From: Pyrrhosoma nymphula
Taxonomy: Eukaryota > Arthropoda > Insecta > Odonata > Coenagrionidae
Assembly: GCA_963573305.1 (NCBI GenBank)
Contig: OY754336.1
Span: 14,172,699 to 14,236,698 of the forward strand
Reading direction: 5' to 3'
DNA: 64,000 nucleotides
Numbering within the stretch: the stretch's first letter is position 1; the number at the start of each line of letters is the position of its first letter. Shown one piece after another: positions 1 to 13,000 of the stretch. The position numbers and the translations under genes were made by a program. The notes below the pieces were generated by a model. That model was not told the DNA's origin and did no database searches. It worked only from the letters and a program-made list of their open reading frames with translations.

Positions 1-1009
1 TCTGTATAATACTAGTAATTATAAGGCGAGGTGACCTACCGCTGTAATTATATGCAACATTAAGGGTAGGCGGGTAAAGACTTAAAAGGAAGTAGCTGTT
101 CTTACGAGGTAGTTTTGTACGAGGACACCGAAGCAGATGCTTGCTCCTGCAATCTGCGTCCTAAGTCCACCGCTTATTAACACATCAGTGTTTAGTTTGG
201 ACAGATTGAAATTATTGTGGGGTTGGCCGAGATAGTAAATGTATCTGAGTCATCTTTTAAGAAGAATATGAATGCAAGAAATTTACGGTTGGACAATTAT
301 CCGTCAGATTAGAACCCCGATCCCTCGATTAAACTACATGGTATCGTGTGCATCGTGCTTCATAAGTGCATATCGTTTCTTCTAGGAGTCTTTTAAATTT
401 GCAGTGATATCCCACGGCCGGTTAGCTACATGTATTTAATTACTTGTCGAGATAACGAGCGATGCTTTTGGAGAAGTTTGAATCCCAGTCCAGGTGGGTG
501 ATTTTTAGCTGTATTCATCTCATACTAATGCCCTGTTTAGCTGCTGCCTCTACCAAAAATACTGTCTCATGAATTTCCACAGCTCTTTGAGTTTATTCCT
601 AGAAGTAGTTATGAATTCGCAAGCATTGAGGTGGGCGCAGTCCAGTGCCCTCGGTTCACATATGTTGTTGAATTCACGGACTGCCGACAATTTTTCTTAT
701 CTTTAAGGACCATGCGAGATTGCGAGCAGTATTGGAGGCGAGATATGTGGGCGAGGCACTCCCTGCTATCGATCCACTCACGTTTCGTTGTTTACGCCCC
801 TGCGGTGTAATGATTTTCGCTTATTATGGATCGGATTAATAGGTAGCTCTTCCTTGTGAACAGGATTCTGATATTTAAAGGGATAGTGTGGAGCCCATGT
901 TTCCCCCCAGGTACTACTATTCGGCCCCGAACTATGTATTTTTGTGCTTTGTGCATTTTCTAATTTATTCAATGATTCTTTCTGGTTTATACACTGATTT
1001 GGAAACGGT
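1..1009. other. No gene seen
   Basis: AT-rich unique-looking sequence with frequent stops in all frames. I see no repeat, RNA gene or recognisable coding segment here. Confidence 0.5.
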
Positions 1010-1078
1010 CGCGGTATCCGGGTGGGTAACGCCCTGGCCGGGCAACCCAGTGATAATGGGTTCGAGTCAAGATTCTTT
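1010..1078 (+). repeat. tRNA-derived SINE head, degenerate
   Basis: The stretch carries a pol III B-box-like run GGGTTCGAGTCA near 1058-1069. About 40 bases upstream is an A-box-like GGGTGGGTAACG. The spacing is that of a tRNA-derived SINE promoter. No cloverleaf acceptor stem closes, so this is not a functional tRNA gene. No poly-A tail or target duplication is obvious. Read as an old truncated SINE copy. Confidence 0.4.
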
Positions 1079-4000
1079 TATGTACGTGTGCTGTGATTAT
1101 CTTGAGATTATGATCTAATGTTAGACGATTTGATGTGGCCCTAGCAACTAGAGCACGTAAAGATCAGGTCTACTAATGTTACAAATCAGAAATAACTGCA
1201 TAGGCCAGCGATATTTTCTGGATGATGTACTCACCACATCTCTGTCCAAACGGCCGATATGATTTCTCTGTGTATAGTACATAATTTTGTAAATTTCTAG
1301 TACCTGTATTTTATTATAGCTTAATATCACCGCTTTGAATTTTGTGCTAGTGAAAATTTCTAAAATGAAATAGTATTGATAAAGTTTCATGGAAAAAAGT
1401 TGTTTCATTTCAGAATGTTTTTAGTTTGAGGTTGTTCTGTTCTGTTCATGTAGCATGTACCTATCCTGCAAATGATACCACATTTAATCTAACGATTGAC
1501 AGTATATGTACGAACGCGGCAGAATAATTCGAAAATCGGGTGCATTTTGAAATTTACCGCTTCGAAATGTAGATGCAAAGCAAAGGTTGACACTTGACTG
1601 GTTTTACTACTCCGAGGTTTAGCTTGCACAAGCGCTTTTGTCTGCTCGTTTTTTCTCCAGGAATATCCTTTCTTAGTGATGGCTAAAAACTCACTTGCAT
1701 CATTTAAAAGACAAGCAATGAGAGGGTCGGGCCATTTATTCCAGTATCTTCATGAATATTCGCTTTTTTTCGCTGAACGAAGAGCGTGGAAAATTTCTCG
1801 GCGATTCCTATTAATTAAACAAAACAAAAAAGAAAATCTCTGGTGGTAATTCATTAGTTTTAAGTGCGTGGTTTCCAAGATAACGTGGAAAGTAGAAGTG
1901 CACGTTGAAGATTGCGGCGATAGGTTGAGAGCATCGATCCTCGCTACTGATGATGCTTATCTCATCTTTGAGCGTAACTAGATGCTAATCTTAAGTCGTT
2001 AGTGTTCCAAGATTGGGCCGTTAAACAGTGTGTTCATATGTACGCTGATTATGAACTAAGCTTTAGTACTTATGTAAATTTCAGTTTCTTCTTTTGATTG
2101 TTGTGACGCCTCTTGACCTTATCTTCATCGTGCCTCATTATCTCTGTCAAATGTGTATTAAGCCAGTCAAATTCTTTACTGGCTGATGGGCATGGATTCT
2201 TGTTTTCTTTTAAAGTAAAAAAATGGACGAGGGAAGTAGACCTTGACGATTTTTAAATATTGAAGCATTCTCTCTCGGGCATTTGAGCTTGTTAGCTCCT
2301 TTTTGAAAGTTTAACCACGCGACCCTGCTCCACCTATTTTTAATTAGAAAATTTACGGGCTCAACATTTCCGGGCCCTTCGCGTGTTTCGTGAAGTAAAG
2401 ATCTCATTTACTCGAATGAAGTGCCTTAAGTGTTTCAAGGGTGATATTTTGTGCCTAGGAAATAACTCCGTTTCTTGTTTTTTCCATTTTTTTCCTCTCG
2501 CGTGCAAGACTACGGTTAGCGGGAATGGAAATAACCTAGTCTTGGCCCGAGAAGGCTTTAATTTTCATCTTACGCTTTTGAGAAATCTCACGCTCTAGCT
2601 TTGAGCTTCCAACTTGCTCTTTCTGAAGTTGAACGTTACGATTCGAGAGCCGTTTAAATTTTTTGCTCGTCCATTAATCGTGGGAAGAATTAATTCTGGG
2701 ACCCGCGTCGTATTTAAGCTCTTAATTAGATTAATTATGTATTAGCCTGCGCTGAAAACTTGAACTTCTCCTCGCTGGGGAATGTTCCTCGTGTGTTTTA
2801 AACATACTGGGGCTCTTTCTCAATGTAAGCGTGAGTACCTACTGCTCTGAGCACTCGTTTTTCAATATTGATGTGGACGTGTTTTCCAAGTGTATATACA
2901 CACCGATTTTGAGAAGTTTTAGAATTATTCGTTGATAAAATGATGGATTTAATCTTTGAAACCGAAAGAGTATTTTTGCTGTCTGTTTCATGTGCGGTTC
3001 CTGAAAATTGTTTTTTGCGAAATGTAAAAAAATCAGTTAGTGTTAAAAATGACTTTGTCTGTGTTAAAATCGCGATAGCTAAAATTAGCTCATTCCGTTC
3101 AACTGATGTAAATTCGAGTTAAGTCGAAACTTCACTGTTATAGGAAAGGAGCGGTGAATACGATGAGGAAAGTTTTAGGAGTGGTTTCCCTTTGGCCTCA
3201 GTGTTTTATAATTTAAGCCCGGATGTATGATTTCTGGTAAAATATTATCTTACAATTAGTATCTAAACCGAAGTTAATACGTTCTCCCATTGAAAGCTCT
3301 CACGTCAGCTTACCAACCTTGTGATGTTATATTCGAGACGCAGATCCTCAGTTAAATTATGTTTGCGAAAACGCTATGTCGTCTTGCGGTGAACGTTTAA
3401 CTGACATTATATTAGAGAATTCTGAATCAATTTTTTTATTTATACTTTCAAAGGGCTAGTGATTACTTTCCCGACGAATATATCTCATGGTTTTATTTCG
3501 TGTTTGCAGTTTAAATACATCCGGATCTTTACACTTGTTTTTTAGGATGTTGGCCACGCTCTATTCAGACATGGAATGAAATCTGCTGCTTTTACAAGCT
3601 GTTACGTTGATATTTGTAAACGTTATGAAATGCGTCCTGATATGTTCTGGGTAGCCCTCTTTTTTAAGAAAAGTGTCCATTAATTTCTTCGTTTGTCGTT
3701 TCTGAGGAACACCCTCCATTTACTCAGCGACCTAAATCGTGCGCTATTACAATGATTTTATTTCGGTTTTTTCTAGAGGTTCATTCGGCTATTCTAGCGA
3801 TAAGCATATTGGATAAACCTATGGGAAACGGAGTCATTCTGTCTTGGATCTATGCAAGTGTGTGATCTATGTGTGTATGTCTATAGGGTTATCAATTTTT
3901 TGGTGAAATTATGGAGAATATCAAAAACTTATTCGTTTTTACCTGTTTACGTACTATATCTTATTATTTTGTCCTGAAAATGTAAATCGTGCGTGATGAT

Positions 4001-5220
4001 ACTGTTCATTAAAATTTTTCACCGTCGTAAAAATATTTCCGCTCACTTTCAAGGCCTTCTTGTTGATTTTGAGATCTTAAATTCTTCATTTTCCGTCTCG
4101 ATTTCATTTTACACAGCTGAAACGTTGAACAACATCATTATTATTCCTCCGGCGTAGTGTTATTCGTTGTTCGCAGCGTTTCCAAAATGTATTTTAACGC
4201 TTCGTTGAACGCGGAAAATCCGCATGTGCAAATTATCCGTGTCGTCTTAAATCACGGCGTGGTATCGCTTTCCTCCACCGCGAGCATTCCCACCGTCCGC
4301 TAATCACGGACATGGAAACGTGAAGGAACTTGATTATGAATTAAGCACGCTGTCTGCATAAGTAGTTTTAATAATAATTCTCCCGTCGTTGTTTTTTTCA
4401 TTCCCAGGCGCTCGCTTCGGCGAAGAATACGTTTTGATAACAGGACAGGTATGGACATAAATCAAAAGAGTTGGGGATCAATTAAAATCGGCATGTCCTT
4501 CTTTATTCCATGCTTCAACACATCCCCCCACCCACCTTCCTGTGCTGGTTGTTTCCTGCGGAGGACATTCGATTTAAGGACTAAATCCATGCCCTTAATT
4601 TTTTCCTACAAAGATTTATGGGTATTTTCCTTGTTTGTTTCATAATTTACTTATCTATGTGTGTAATGTATTGTGTGTGACTTTTATGTTATGTACATTA
4701 CCATAGAGTAAAATAAGTATTCTTTACTGTACGGTCTTACTAATGCGAATTCATCCCTTTCGGAATTGTGTAATTTACGTTGGAAAAGGATAAGCTACTG
4801 GATTCAGTAAATTTTTCGCACAGTTTATTGCATCTTTTGCATTTATTTGATAATTTATTCACTACTTTATGATATTTCCAGTATAAAACTTTAATGGATT
4901 GTTTATTTCTCAAGCGAAATGCATTACCGGATTGTAAATTTTATAGCTGGGCAAGGATAAAATATTGGACTCAATTAATTTTATTGAAAACTTGTTCATC
5001 TTCTTTTCTTTGTCTTATCATCTTCTATCATGTATTTTTCATTGTCTTATCAACTTCCATTTGTAATTTTGGGAGTTAGAGGTTAAGTGTAAGATGCGAC
5101 TCACGGATTCTCCTTATCGCTTCGTATAATGAAGATATGAATACCTATGGATGAGCATTTATCTGTTTGAAGACAGAAATAACGTAGTAGGTACTGTACC
5201 ACGCACATTTATCAGATGAA
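1079..5220. other. Long tract without recognisable features
   Basis: About 4 kb of AT-rich DNA. The ORFs present are at most about 76 codons and their translations match no family I know. No tandem repeat, long inverted repeat or RNA gene was seen. Confidence 0.45.
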
Positions 5221-5224
5221 AAAG

Positions 5225-5320
5225 TATTAAAATGTTTCAACTAATGGCTTATAAGCCGATTGGTAAATGCGCGAGTACGTCGAAACTGGTCGGGTTATTA
5301 ATACATTTGTATGGAATTTT
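5225..5320 (+). repeat. Possible Penelope-like element tail
   Basis: The run GTCGAAACTGGTCGGG at about 5279 follows a short self-complementary stretch (GGCTTATAAGCC near 5245). It is followed by an AT-rich end. This resembles the GTCGAAAC(T/G) tail motif of the clearer Penelope-like remnants at 13.4, 30.0 and 50.6 kb. No coding remnant accompanies it, so the call rests on one short motif. Confidence 0.22.
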
Positions 5321-5559
5321 TTAATGAACTTACTTTACTATGCCTATTTTTCATGAAATAGAGCCTTAAACGATTGGCGTTTTCTGTCTCTATATGTTTA
5401 ACACATTCGGGTCCACCAGGCATTTTTCCTACCGCACAGTCGTGAAAAAATATTTGCAAAACAAAGAACTTCGAAGGAATAAGAAAAACAAAAGAACATG
5501 AACCGTGTCCGAGGGATGAGATCTCATTTTATTAAGATTTCTCTTATTTTTTGCACGTA

Positions 5560-6090
5560 GTTTTCTTTATTTTATTCCAATGCCACCGACCATCCCTCTC
5601 CCGCTTAAGTGGCGCTTTAGTGACCGGAACCCAAGAGTTGGAATAAAATGCAAACAAAAAAAGCTTCCCTTTTTTCGTATTTTTATTTCATTTATTTTCC
5701 CTCGAGCTCCCCACGAGAGTTTATGGGGAGGGGGTGGGGGTCTGGGGAAGAGGATTGGAGCTAAGGGGAAGAGTGTGGGAGAAGTGGAAGGATTCAGTAA
5801 CCGGTGGAACCGGAAGTTTATATCGTTGGGTCACTTCCGGATGAGTTTTGTTAAAAGGTACCCACTACTACATACTACCACCTGAGCTCTGGTGTGGGTG
5901 TGAAGACGGCGGGCGGTGCTGTGGGGAAGGGAGGGAGAGGAGGGGAGGATGGAAGGGAAAGGATGCGGCCAGGGATGGGGGTTTTCAGAGGGGGTGGTTT
6001 CAGGGGTGACGCCGACGCGTAAATGGATGAGGGTTGAAGAGGAAAGACGACTAAGGGGGAGGATAGATATAAGGGTAATAGCGTGACTGT
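5560..6090 (+). other. Strand-asymmetric G/purine-rich tract
   Basis: From about 5720 to 6080 the plus strand is dominated by G and A, with many GGGG runs, for example around 5735-5755 and 5930-6000. The ORFs of about 100 codons on the minus strand (5831-6136) are proline/serine/histidine-rich products of this composition and resemble no protein family. The spaced G-runs could form G-quadruplexes, which is inference. Confidence 0.5.
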
Positions 6091-8355
6091 GTGGGTAGAT
6101 ATAGGTCTTGATTTTTGTGGCAAAAATCAAATACATTATTAGTCTCTTCTACCCCTTTTAGACGTTCTATGGTGATGCATTAGTTAGAAATGGCCAAATA
6201 TTTTCATCCATTCGTTATATAAAACATTCTTGGTAGTTGTCTACACTATATCATGAATTATATTTTACTGCCGAAACTATCGTATCGGCTGTAGAGTGGC
6301 AATGCCCAGAGATACTGCACTAAGAACGTGCTCCATCAATTAAAAAATTTTTTTAGCGACTAAGTGATTTAAAGCACCTGACTACAATTTGTATAATACG
6401 ATCACGTTTTCGCTCTCATGAGCGCAATTGAAAAATAACGATAACGCGAGGGCACGCGTTATGGAGAACCGTGATCGCGCTCCAGGTTACCAATAATACA
6501 TATAAGCTTGAAAACTTGCCATGTATTTTTATACCTTCGTAATGGATTTTTTCCACAGATTTACGTCGCCGGAAATTGCTTCTCCCCTCTCCTCTGTTAT
6601 GCTCAAGCGTATTAGATATTTTTCACTAAATATTTTAATATGATGTGTGTACAGTCGTATTCGTCGCGCACCGTAACTGTTGGTTCATCATTATGCTACA
6701 AACGATTGTGTATACATATTATATCTCGATGTTCAATTCCAAAAGGGGTCGTTTGAAAGAAATTACGGTAAGAATTATGAGGAATGGCGAAAGAAATGTG
6801 CTGAGATGCTGTTAGAAAAAAGGTTCGGACAACTTCTGCTCCCGGCAGGGACCAGGGTATTGTGGAGAAGTAGTAATTAATTAAAACATAAGTGAAAGGA
6901 TGAGGAGGGATGAGTATTTCCGTGAGAGTAAGATTAGGGGAAGTAGTTTTGTCTCGAAAAATGAAGGGAAAAGGGAGAGTTCGTTCGGGGGGGGGATTAA
7001 GAGTTCCGGTGAGTACTCACGCAGGTGTGGGCGTCGGTGGACGAGTGGAGTGCAGGGCCATTTGCTTGGAGGTGAGGGGGAAGCCGCAATGGGAGTAGCA
7101 GTCGCGGATCACTATGAACTTAAAGCCGCCATTGGAATGGCAAGAGACCGTGGTGAATCTAAACGTTCATTATAGCTTCCATACATTTCAATTGCACGAC
7201 CGAGAAAGTATGAATCTTCCAAATATACTAATTACATTGACGAAGGCTTCTCTTTTTTAAAACTGTCCGTAATGAAGTGGTAGCTAAGTATTTTCCACCC
7301 TCATTTATTCTAAAAAGGATACAATCATGATATAAAAAATTCTGCGAACATGAAAATGATACTTATCTGTTGAAACCCGGTTTTTTTCTGATTGAACCAG
7401 CTAAAAATTGCTTAGTTATTCCTTCAATACTAAATAACGTCGTAGATAAAATAATACCGTCGAATACTTCATGTGTTGGCTATTTAAATTGGATTTTGGC
7501 CATTTAGTGATGCGCGGTCGAGTCTTTTTGGTATTTTCTCATTTCAGAATATGACGTCGTTTTACATATTTCTGAGGATATGTGGCCTAAACAGTGTATG
7601 TTTCAATGCTGTAAACCAAGTGAAGATTATTAGCGTGATCATAATCCAGCTATCAGAGAAACGCTATATTTCTGCCCTTTAAACCCCATAAACTCAACAT
7701 CCTCCGCCTCTTATTAATACTTCAGCCAAAGAATATAATTTTGAAATGGATATTCACTCAGGGTTAAATGGTCCTCTGATCACTTTACCACCATGATATG
7801 AAGGTAATTTGAGTAAACTCTTCTTTAGCCATGTTAAAGACCATATTCAGATTTTTTAAATCCAACCAGTTGTAAAAAGTATGGAGAAAGTATCGCAAAA
7901 TCAATGGCGCAAAACTTCGGTTTTATGAGTAAAATCCTCTATAATTAAGTAAATATCCATATTTGGGGCTCTTAATTGACTTTATTGTTTGACGCCGTGT
8001 GACGAAGATGGCTTCAGAGCTGAAGTTTTTTTGCGATTTTTAAAAATTATTACGGTGAGGTATAAGTTTGTTTTTTTTAATTAAGAAAACGTACGAAGCA
8101 CACACCCGAACATATAAAACACGGTCGGTGCGTTAGAATATCCTAATTTTGTTGCCACTCTGGAGCACGTAGTCGTACCGCGTCCCATGAAAAACGGCTT
8201 CCATTTTTTTTGCAAATATCTCTTAAAAGTAGGGTAAGATGTAAGTGGCAGATATTTTAGTATCATTAGAAAGAGGATATCTTTTAGTTTATAATGAGGC
8301 CAAATTTATTGAAATGAATGTTTATTGATATTTCGCTCGAAATACTGTGAGATAA
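6091..8355. other. No gene seen
   Basis: AT-rich sequence with a short purine-rich patch around 6890-7090. The ORFs near 6900-7175 follow from that composition and match nothing recognised. A minus-strand ORF at 8081-8266 is also unrecognised. Confidence 0.4.
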
Positions 8356-8359
8356 CGCA

Positions 8360-8880
8360 GCATCATTTTGTAGTTGGTACACATGCGCCGTAGAAGCTTC
8401 TCGTGCGCATGTAATCATGCAAACTGTTGCCACGACCCGCAGGGGAGGGTAGCCGCGGTAGGAACACATGAGTCTCGTGGATGCGTGTGTGTGTTTGGAT
8501 ATCGCTGGAGTGTATTCCATTTAGCGCTCCACGTCCCTTTCCCTTCTTCTCCACTCGATGGACCATCCAGATCGGGGGCTTGGCTCGTAGTAGGCGATAA
8601 TGCGGATGAGGTCCGTGGAGTCGGGGTCGGGGGGGTCGGGCAACAGTGGAGGAGAGCGGTCGCTTAAGTACTACCCCTCTTTCGACGCTTATTATTATTT
8701 TATTCTTCGTAAAGGGGGGCAGGGGGCCATAGCAGTTCCCAACCTTTTAACGGAGCCTCGTATCTTTTCATATTTTTTTTTACTTTCCCCCTTTTTCTAT
8801 TGGCCGAGGATTTTTTCGTGCCGTCGTGTTGGTGTGCGTGGGCTTGAGTACATTAATGCTTCCGCAGTAGCGACGTGAAG
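8360..8880. other. GC/CpG-rich island, function unknown
   Basis: GC content and CpG frequency rise sharply over about 8390-8660 relative to the flanks. Overlapping ORFs of 67-97 codons exist on both strands and none is recognisable. ACATGCGC and GCGCATGT near 8382-8412 form a small hairpin. Candidates are an unmethylated CpG island, a non-coding 5' exon, or a GC-rich transposon piece; nothing seen here decides between them. Confidence 0.3.
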
Positions 8881-9055
8881 TGTTGATAAGAGTTTCCTAA
8901 AGGAACGCATAATAAGTAACCACCTAAGTCGTTCTTATAGCCTGTGGTATTGGGTTTCGGGACTCCGGCGATTGAGGTATTTTGTGACGCTCGCAATTAC
9001 ACTAACCACAGTATAATAGTATAATATTGATATGAATGAAAATTTTTGTATAAAT

Positions 9056-9130
9056 GAGAATACGGGTTGCGGGTTTGAGTCATGACTGGAGGTTTTCTCT
9101 CCGTCAAGGGATAGTTGTATGTATTCATTC
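9056..9130 (+). repeat. Possible SINE head fragment (B box)
   Basis: GGGTTGCGGGTTTGAGTCATG at about 9063 resembles a SINE B box (GGTTTGAGTC), and ordinary AT-rich sequence follows. The A-box side is not convincing. It lies a few hundred bases upstream of the SINE 3' body at 9360-9571, but continuity between the two is not shown. Confidence 0.28.
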
Positions 9131-9359
9131 TGTAATCAGTTGTATAATCCAATTTTAAGCCCTAGTAGATCGTATTCAATGGTTTCAGAATGTACTAAGT
9201 GAATCCTTGTGAAAAAGAATAACTTGTATCTTCACTCGATATTTTATTTGGTTGACCGCGGTTTCCACGCTATTGCGTCATTTTCAAGGCAACGCTTCCC
9301 AGGAGATTGGTACCAGTTGTGATGATGGAGAAATTCACAAGTGAGCTGAGGGAATTATT

Positions 9360-9571
9360 TCCCTACCCTATGCACCGTTGGTGTATTAGAAAGAGTGTTT
9401 AAACTTTCAGCACCTATGCACCTGTCATTTGGATTAGACCAATACCGACCCCAGGTTTCTCTCCTCCCTCCATTCCCCAAATAATACTTCCCTAGCCAGC
9501 TCAACTACCTGTTCTCAATGGCTAAAAATACCTCAGCTGTCGGTCGCCTCCCCAAATAGCCAACCAAATAG
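9360..9571 (+). repeat. SINE 3' body, 5'-truncated copy
   Basis: This shares its order of segments with the better preserved SINE at 32.77-33.11 kb: a GTTTAAAC(T) segment, a TTAGACCAATACCGACCCC segment, a TCTCTCC(T/A)CC pyrimidine run, and a terminal CGCCTCCCCAAATAGCC ACC-type end at about 9543-9565. The same end occurs at about 33080-33102 and 39732-39757. The tRNA-like head is missing, so this is a 5'-truncated copy. Confidence 0.55.
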
Positions 9572-9889
9572 CAAAGAAAGAATTTACTCTCATCGTCTAA
9601 TTCATAGATTTCAAGTAAATCTACTTGGATAGGAAGTTTTGTTAGTCTACGTTTAAATGAAGATACTAATGAAACTGGGAATGGATTCTAGGCTTTGGCA
9701 ATAGTCTAAACCTGATACGTTATTGTTAACCCTAGTAAGAACTAAACTGAATATCGGTTTAATGGAGCTGCTGGACAAACTTTCTTAGACCTGTCTTAGG
9801 TCCAGTTTCAAGAAATTATTATTACAGCCGCTATTTTTCTGCCGTCACAATCACGAGTGCTTGAGAAAACTTATTTTTGTTACCTAAAT

Positions 9890-10355
9890 CGTTTGTTTTG
9901 TAGTATACGCAACTTCTCCATGTTGATTTCACCATGTAAATACTTCCCCAATGCAATTAGGTTAACTGCTGTGTACGTAAACCATAAACTCATATGATTT
10001 TTACCTTAACTAACTTTTTACGCTTGACGCTTAGTTCGCTAGTAGCTCCCATTCAAGTCCCTATCCGTAACACACACTGCTAGTTTTTTTAGAATTTTTG
10101 TTTGTGGAAAAATATTTTTGATATATTTGTACGGTCTGTTGTGTAGTTCTCGTAATTTTTCGTCATGGGTTCCCTAATGCAAATATTAATGCAGGAAAGG
10201 ATAATTGCTTTTATATAAACCTCAGGCTCTTCTGATTTTTATTTTCATCGTAACTAAAGTTTATAAAGCTTGACCTTCAGTTCCATGGCAGCTCCCATCC
10301 AAATCCCTAACCGTAGCACGCTACCTGTTCGTTTATTAGAATTTTCAACTAAACT
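9890..10355 (+). repeat. Tandem duplication, two diverged ~240-bp units
   Basis: Unit 1 (about 9900-10115) and unit 2 (about 10145-10355) share collinear blocks. These are CCCAATGCAATTA versus CCCTAATGCAAAT; a GATTTTTA run; ACTAA...CTTGAC; AGCTCCCAT(T/C)CAA(G/A)TCCCTA with following CCGTA(A/G)CAC; and TTTAGAATTTT. The offset is about 240-250 bases. The units are clearly diverged, so the duplication is old. No coding sequence is involved. Confidence 0.6.
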
Positions 10356-11320
10356 CAAAACTTTCATTCTGTATTTTGTTCAATTCACGAATTAAATCTT
10401 TCACTGCGTGCCCTTTTTATGTGTGCGAGATTTTCCCACTCGATTTCCACGTAAAGGGGGTGAGTTATCATTTAAATGAGGAAGTTTTTCGTTTTCGTTC
10501 CACTTCTTTTGTCCCCTGTCTCGCACGCTCTCAAGCACCCAAGGTACGGCATGGAATTGTTACGTTCACCGTAGTAAACGCTACGAGTTGGCCCAAATTG
10601 TGTGCGCCTCAAGCCTCTTCTTGCCTCTCTTTACGGCTCGGCTCCGGTGATCCATTTTAACACCCTTTCCTACTCCCCCGTCAGGGCACGATAATGTTCG
10701 CGTGTTCCCTGAGAGGAGAAATATTTTTTAAAAATGTAAAGCCTCTTGAAAATGAGAGGGAATATTTTTGCCTTGAACGCGTGTGTTGAATTGGCCCGCT
10801 GTACTGCAATCCCCTCTCCTTATATCCCTTCCACTCGCCTCTTTGCTTTGAAGCCGTATTTGTCGAGTGAAGGTAACTACTCATCTCCGACGCGTAAAAA
10901 GGCTTGGAGCGAGTGAGGTTTTTTTAAGCAATCGAGGGAAGGGTTATGTCCAAGCTAAGGACGTGTTCAGAATATTCATTGCTTCTCTTCGTGCGGACAT
11001 GTTATCGAGAAACTCAAATGCCTATCGTTCACCTTTTCCTTTAGCGTCATTTCATGTTGTCGTGATCTAATTTCGAAGCTTTTGATTCAAAAAGGACATT
11101 TTTTGGGAGTTTAGCGTAGGCGTCGGCGTGAATACGTGTCTCGTTACTCACCTTTGAACGTAATAGCAGATTAAGTGCATGAAAAGACAAATGTGGGCAA
11201 TAAATTACAGTTATCAGGAGCCATGTTAGGTTCTCGATGGTTGCAGGCACATATCTCCTTTTTTATAAGAAAACTGTATTATGCCACAAAATGCGCAGTT
11301 TTCCTCATTGAATGGATCAG
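10356..11320. other. No recognisable feature
   Basis: Mixed-composition sequence with a 94-codon ORF at 10376-10660 and several 67-codon ORFs. None resembles a protein family, and no repeats were seen. Confidence 0.4.
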
Positions 11321-11325
11321 TTTTG

Positions 11326-11548
11326 CCGGCCTCCGTGGCGGCGGGGTAAAGTCCTCACGTGCAAATCCGAGGGTCGCGGGTTCGAGTCCCGCCTGGGTCC
11401 GTTTTTCGCCTACCCAGGGCATGAATGTTTCTGTCAAGTTCTGGTGGTTCGGCCCCTGAGAAACCTGATGACAAGCCAATGGCTTATCGGGATCACAGGG
11501 ACATACTCACCACCAGAATCGTCCGAAAGCAAAAGAAAAAAAAAAAAT
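11326..11548 (+). repeat. tRNA-derived SINE, near complete
   Basis: The head at 11326-11402 has a tRNA-like T arm with a perfect five-pair stem: GCGGG at 11376-11380, loop TTCGAGT, then CCCGC at 11388-11392. This includes a consensus B box GGTTCGAGTCC. An A-box-like TGGCGGCGGGG lies about 40 bases upstream. A tRNA-unrelated body of about 130 bases follows, ending in CAAAAGAAAAAAAAAAAA (poly-A). The acceptor ends do not pair as in a real tRNA gene. The copy at 59661-59730 shares the same head (CGGCCTC-GTGGC, GTAAAGTCCTC, GGTCGCGGGTT). ORFs overlapping it are shadows. Confidence 0.8.
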
Positions 11549-12720
11549 AGGCCGATTTCGTTGGTAGTATTAGTGGTATTGTCGCGGCACTTCATGATTT
11601 ATATAGAAAAACGCTAATTGGTAAACATTTCAAAAAAAAGTTATTCATAAAAATTAATTAATAGACAGATTGAGGGCGATGGCCATGTTGGATTGGTCAT
11701 TTTTTGCAAAAAAAGGGCCTCAGTTTCGTGCGTCACGTCGTCATCTACTCTCTTCTTTAATCTGTGATCTGCTATCCCATTCGCCGAAATGTAGGAAAAG
11801 GGATCCTTACATTTGGCGATGTATTGCGCTAAGCTTCCCGCCCTACAGTGTTTCCGCTCTTCCTTTTAATTTGCCCTCCTCCTTCATGCGAGGCCGAAAT
11901 TAAACGAATTCCCGTCGGCTTTGGAGTGCACATCCGACCGGATGTTGTAGCGCACGCGTTTATTTAGCTTCTCTCCTCGCTCCACAGCGCAGCAGCTCAA
12001 GAGGATAATAATGACCTGCGCGATTCAAGGAATCAACTTTGGTTTCCATAATCCCTTCCATTTCCTTAGTGGAAGGAAAACTATCGTTGTGCTCCAATCC
12101 ACGTGAAGGTGTACTGGCCGTACTTAAGTTTCCTCAAATGCAGGAAGTGACGTCAAAATATCAGCTTTTTGGAGAGCGAGAGGCTGGTGCGGGCTAACAT
12201 GAGGCAAGACTTTAATAACCGGGCGTGCCACTGGTATTAATTCATGATGGCGTCTGATATGGCAAGAGTCGTGAAGACCGTCAGTGATCGTGTTGTGTTA
12301 ATTTGATTGCACAAGTTAATTATTCTTCCATTTTTAAGATTGCATAAATTATAAGGTTCTCCGTTGTCTTATAAACTTAAATTTGCCTGATAAAATTTAT
12401 TTTATTCGCGTATTCACGCTAGATTCTAAGGTCACGGCTACCGTCATTCATTTTTCTTCTTCTACCATAGGTGCGAAAAGCGCTAGTGTTTCGTTTAAGT
12501 TCGCAAGAATGTCCCAGACGTAGATGGTAAGTCCTAAGGCGTTATAACCAGAATTGGTGCTCGGCCTTCATTCCAGTCAGATCGAAGGCGAGATGGGTTG
12601 AAAAAGATTCTTTTATGTTATAGAACGAATTTCGAACCATTAAAACTGTACCAGTTCAAGTGTCATGGATTATTTTGAATGGGAATGGGTTTATTAGCAA
12701 AGAATTAATGTGTACAGTTC
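11549..12720. other. No recognisable feature
   Basis: Unique-looking AT-rich DNA. A 77-codon ORF at 11670-11903 is unrecognised. No repeats or RNA genes were seen. Confidence 0.4.
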
Positions 12721-12879
12721 CATTGATTCTATAGAATCTACGAAGGTAAGGGAATTGGTGAGAGGGCCTTGAAACAGAGGCATTAAGAATATGTTACGGA
12801 TTACTTCACCACGTACCGCTTGGAGGACTTGCTTAGAGGGGATGGCAAGTAGAAGAGAGTTTCAGGGGGGACATTGTCT

Positions 12880-13000
12880 GAGCCTGGAATATTTTGGAAG
12901 AAAATGGGAATATTGGACGACATACGGGGTGGTAGGAGGTATGAAGGCGTTCAGAGAGACATAATGCTGACTCCTCTACAACATGTCGCAAAGCGTTTAA
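12880..13000 (+). mobile_element. Possible LINE C-terminal fragment
   Basis: In the plus frame the peptide contains KMGILDDIRGGRRYEGVQR. This resembles the (R/K)xxMLDDI+xGR+YExxKR stretch near the C-terminus of many arthropod non-LTR retrotransposons, just after the GRPR-type motif. Neither the preceding GRPR motif nor the following tryptophan-arginine end is preserved, so the assignment rests on this one run. The 73-codon ORF at 12874-13095 covers it. Confidence 0.38.

Noticed and set aside
11326..11402. Functional tRNA gene
   Set aside because: The T arm is perfect, but the acceptor ends do not pair, and a SINE body and poly-A tail follow.
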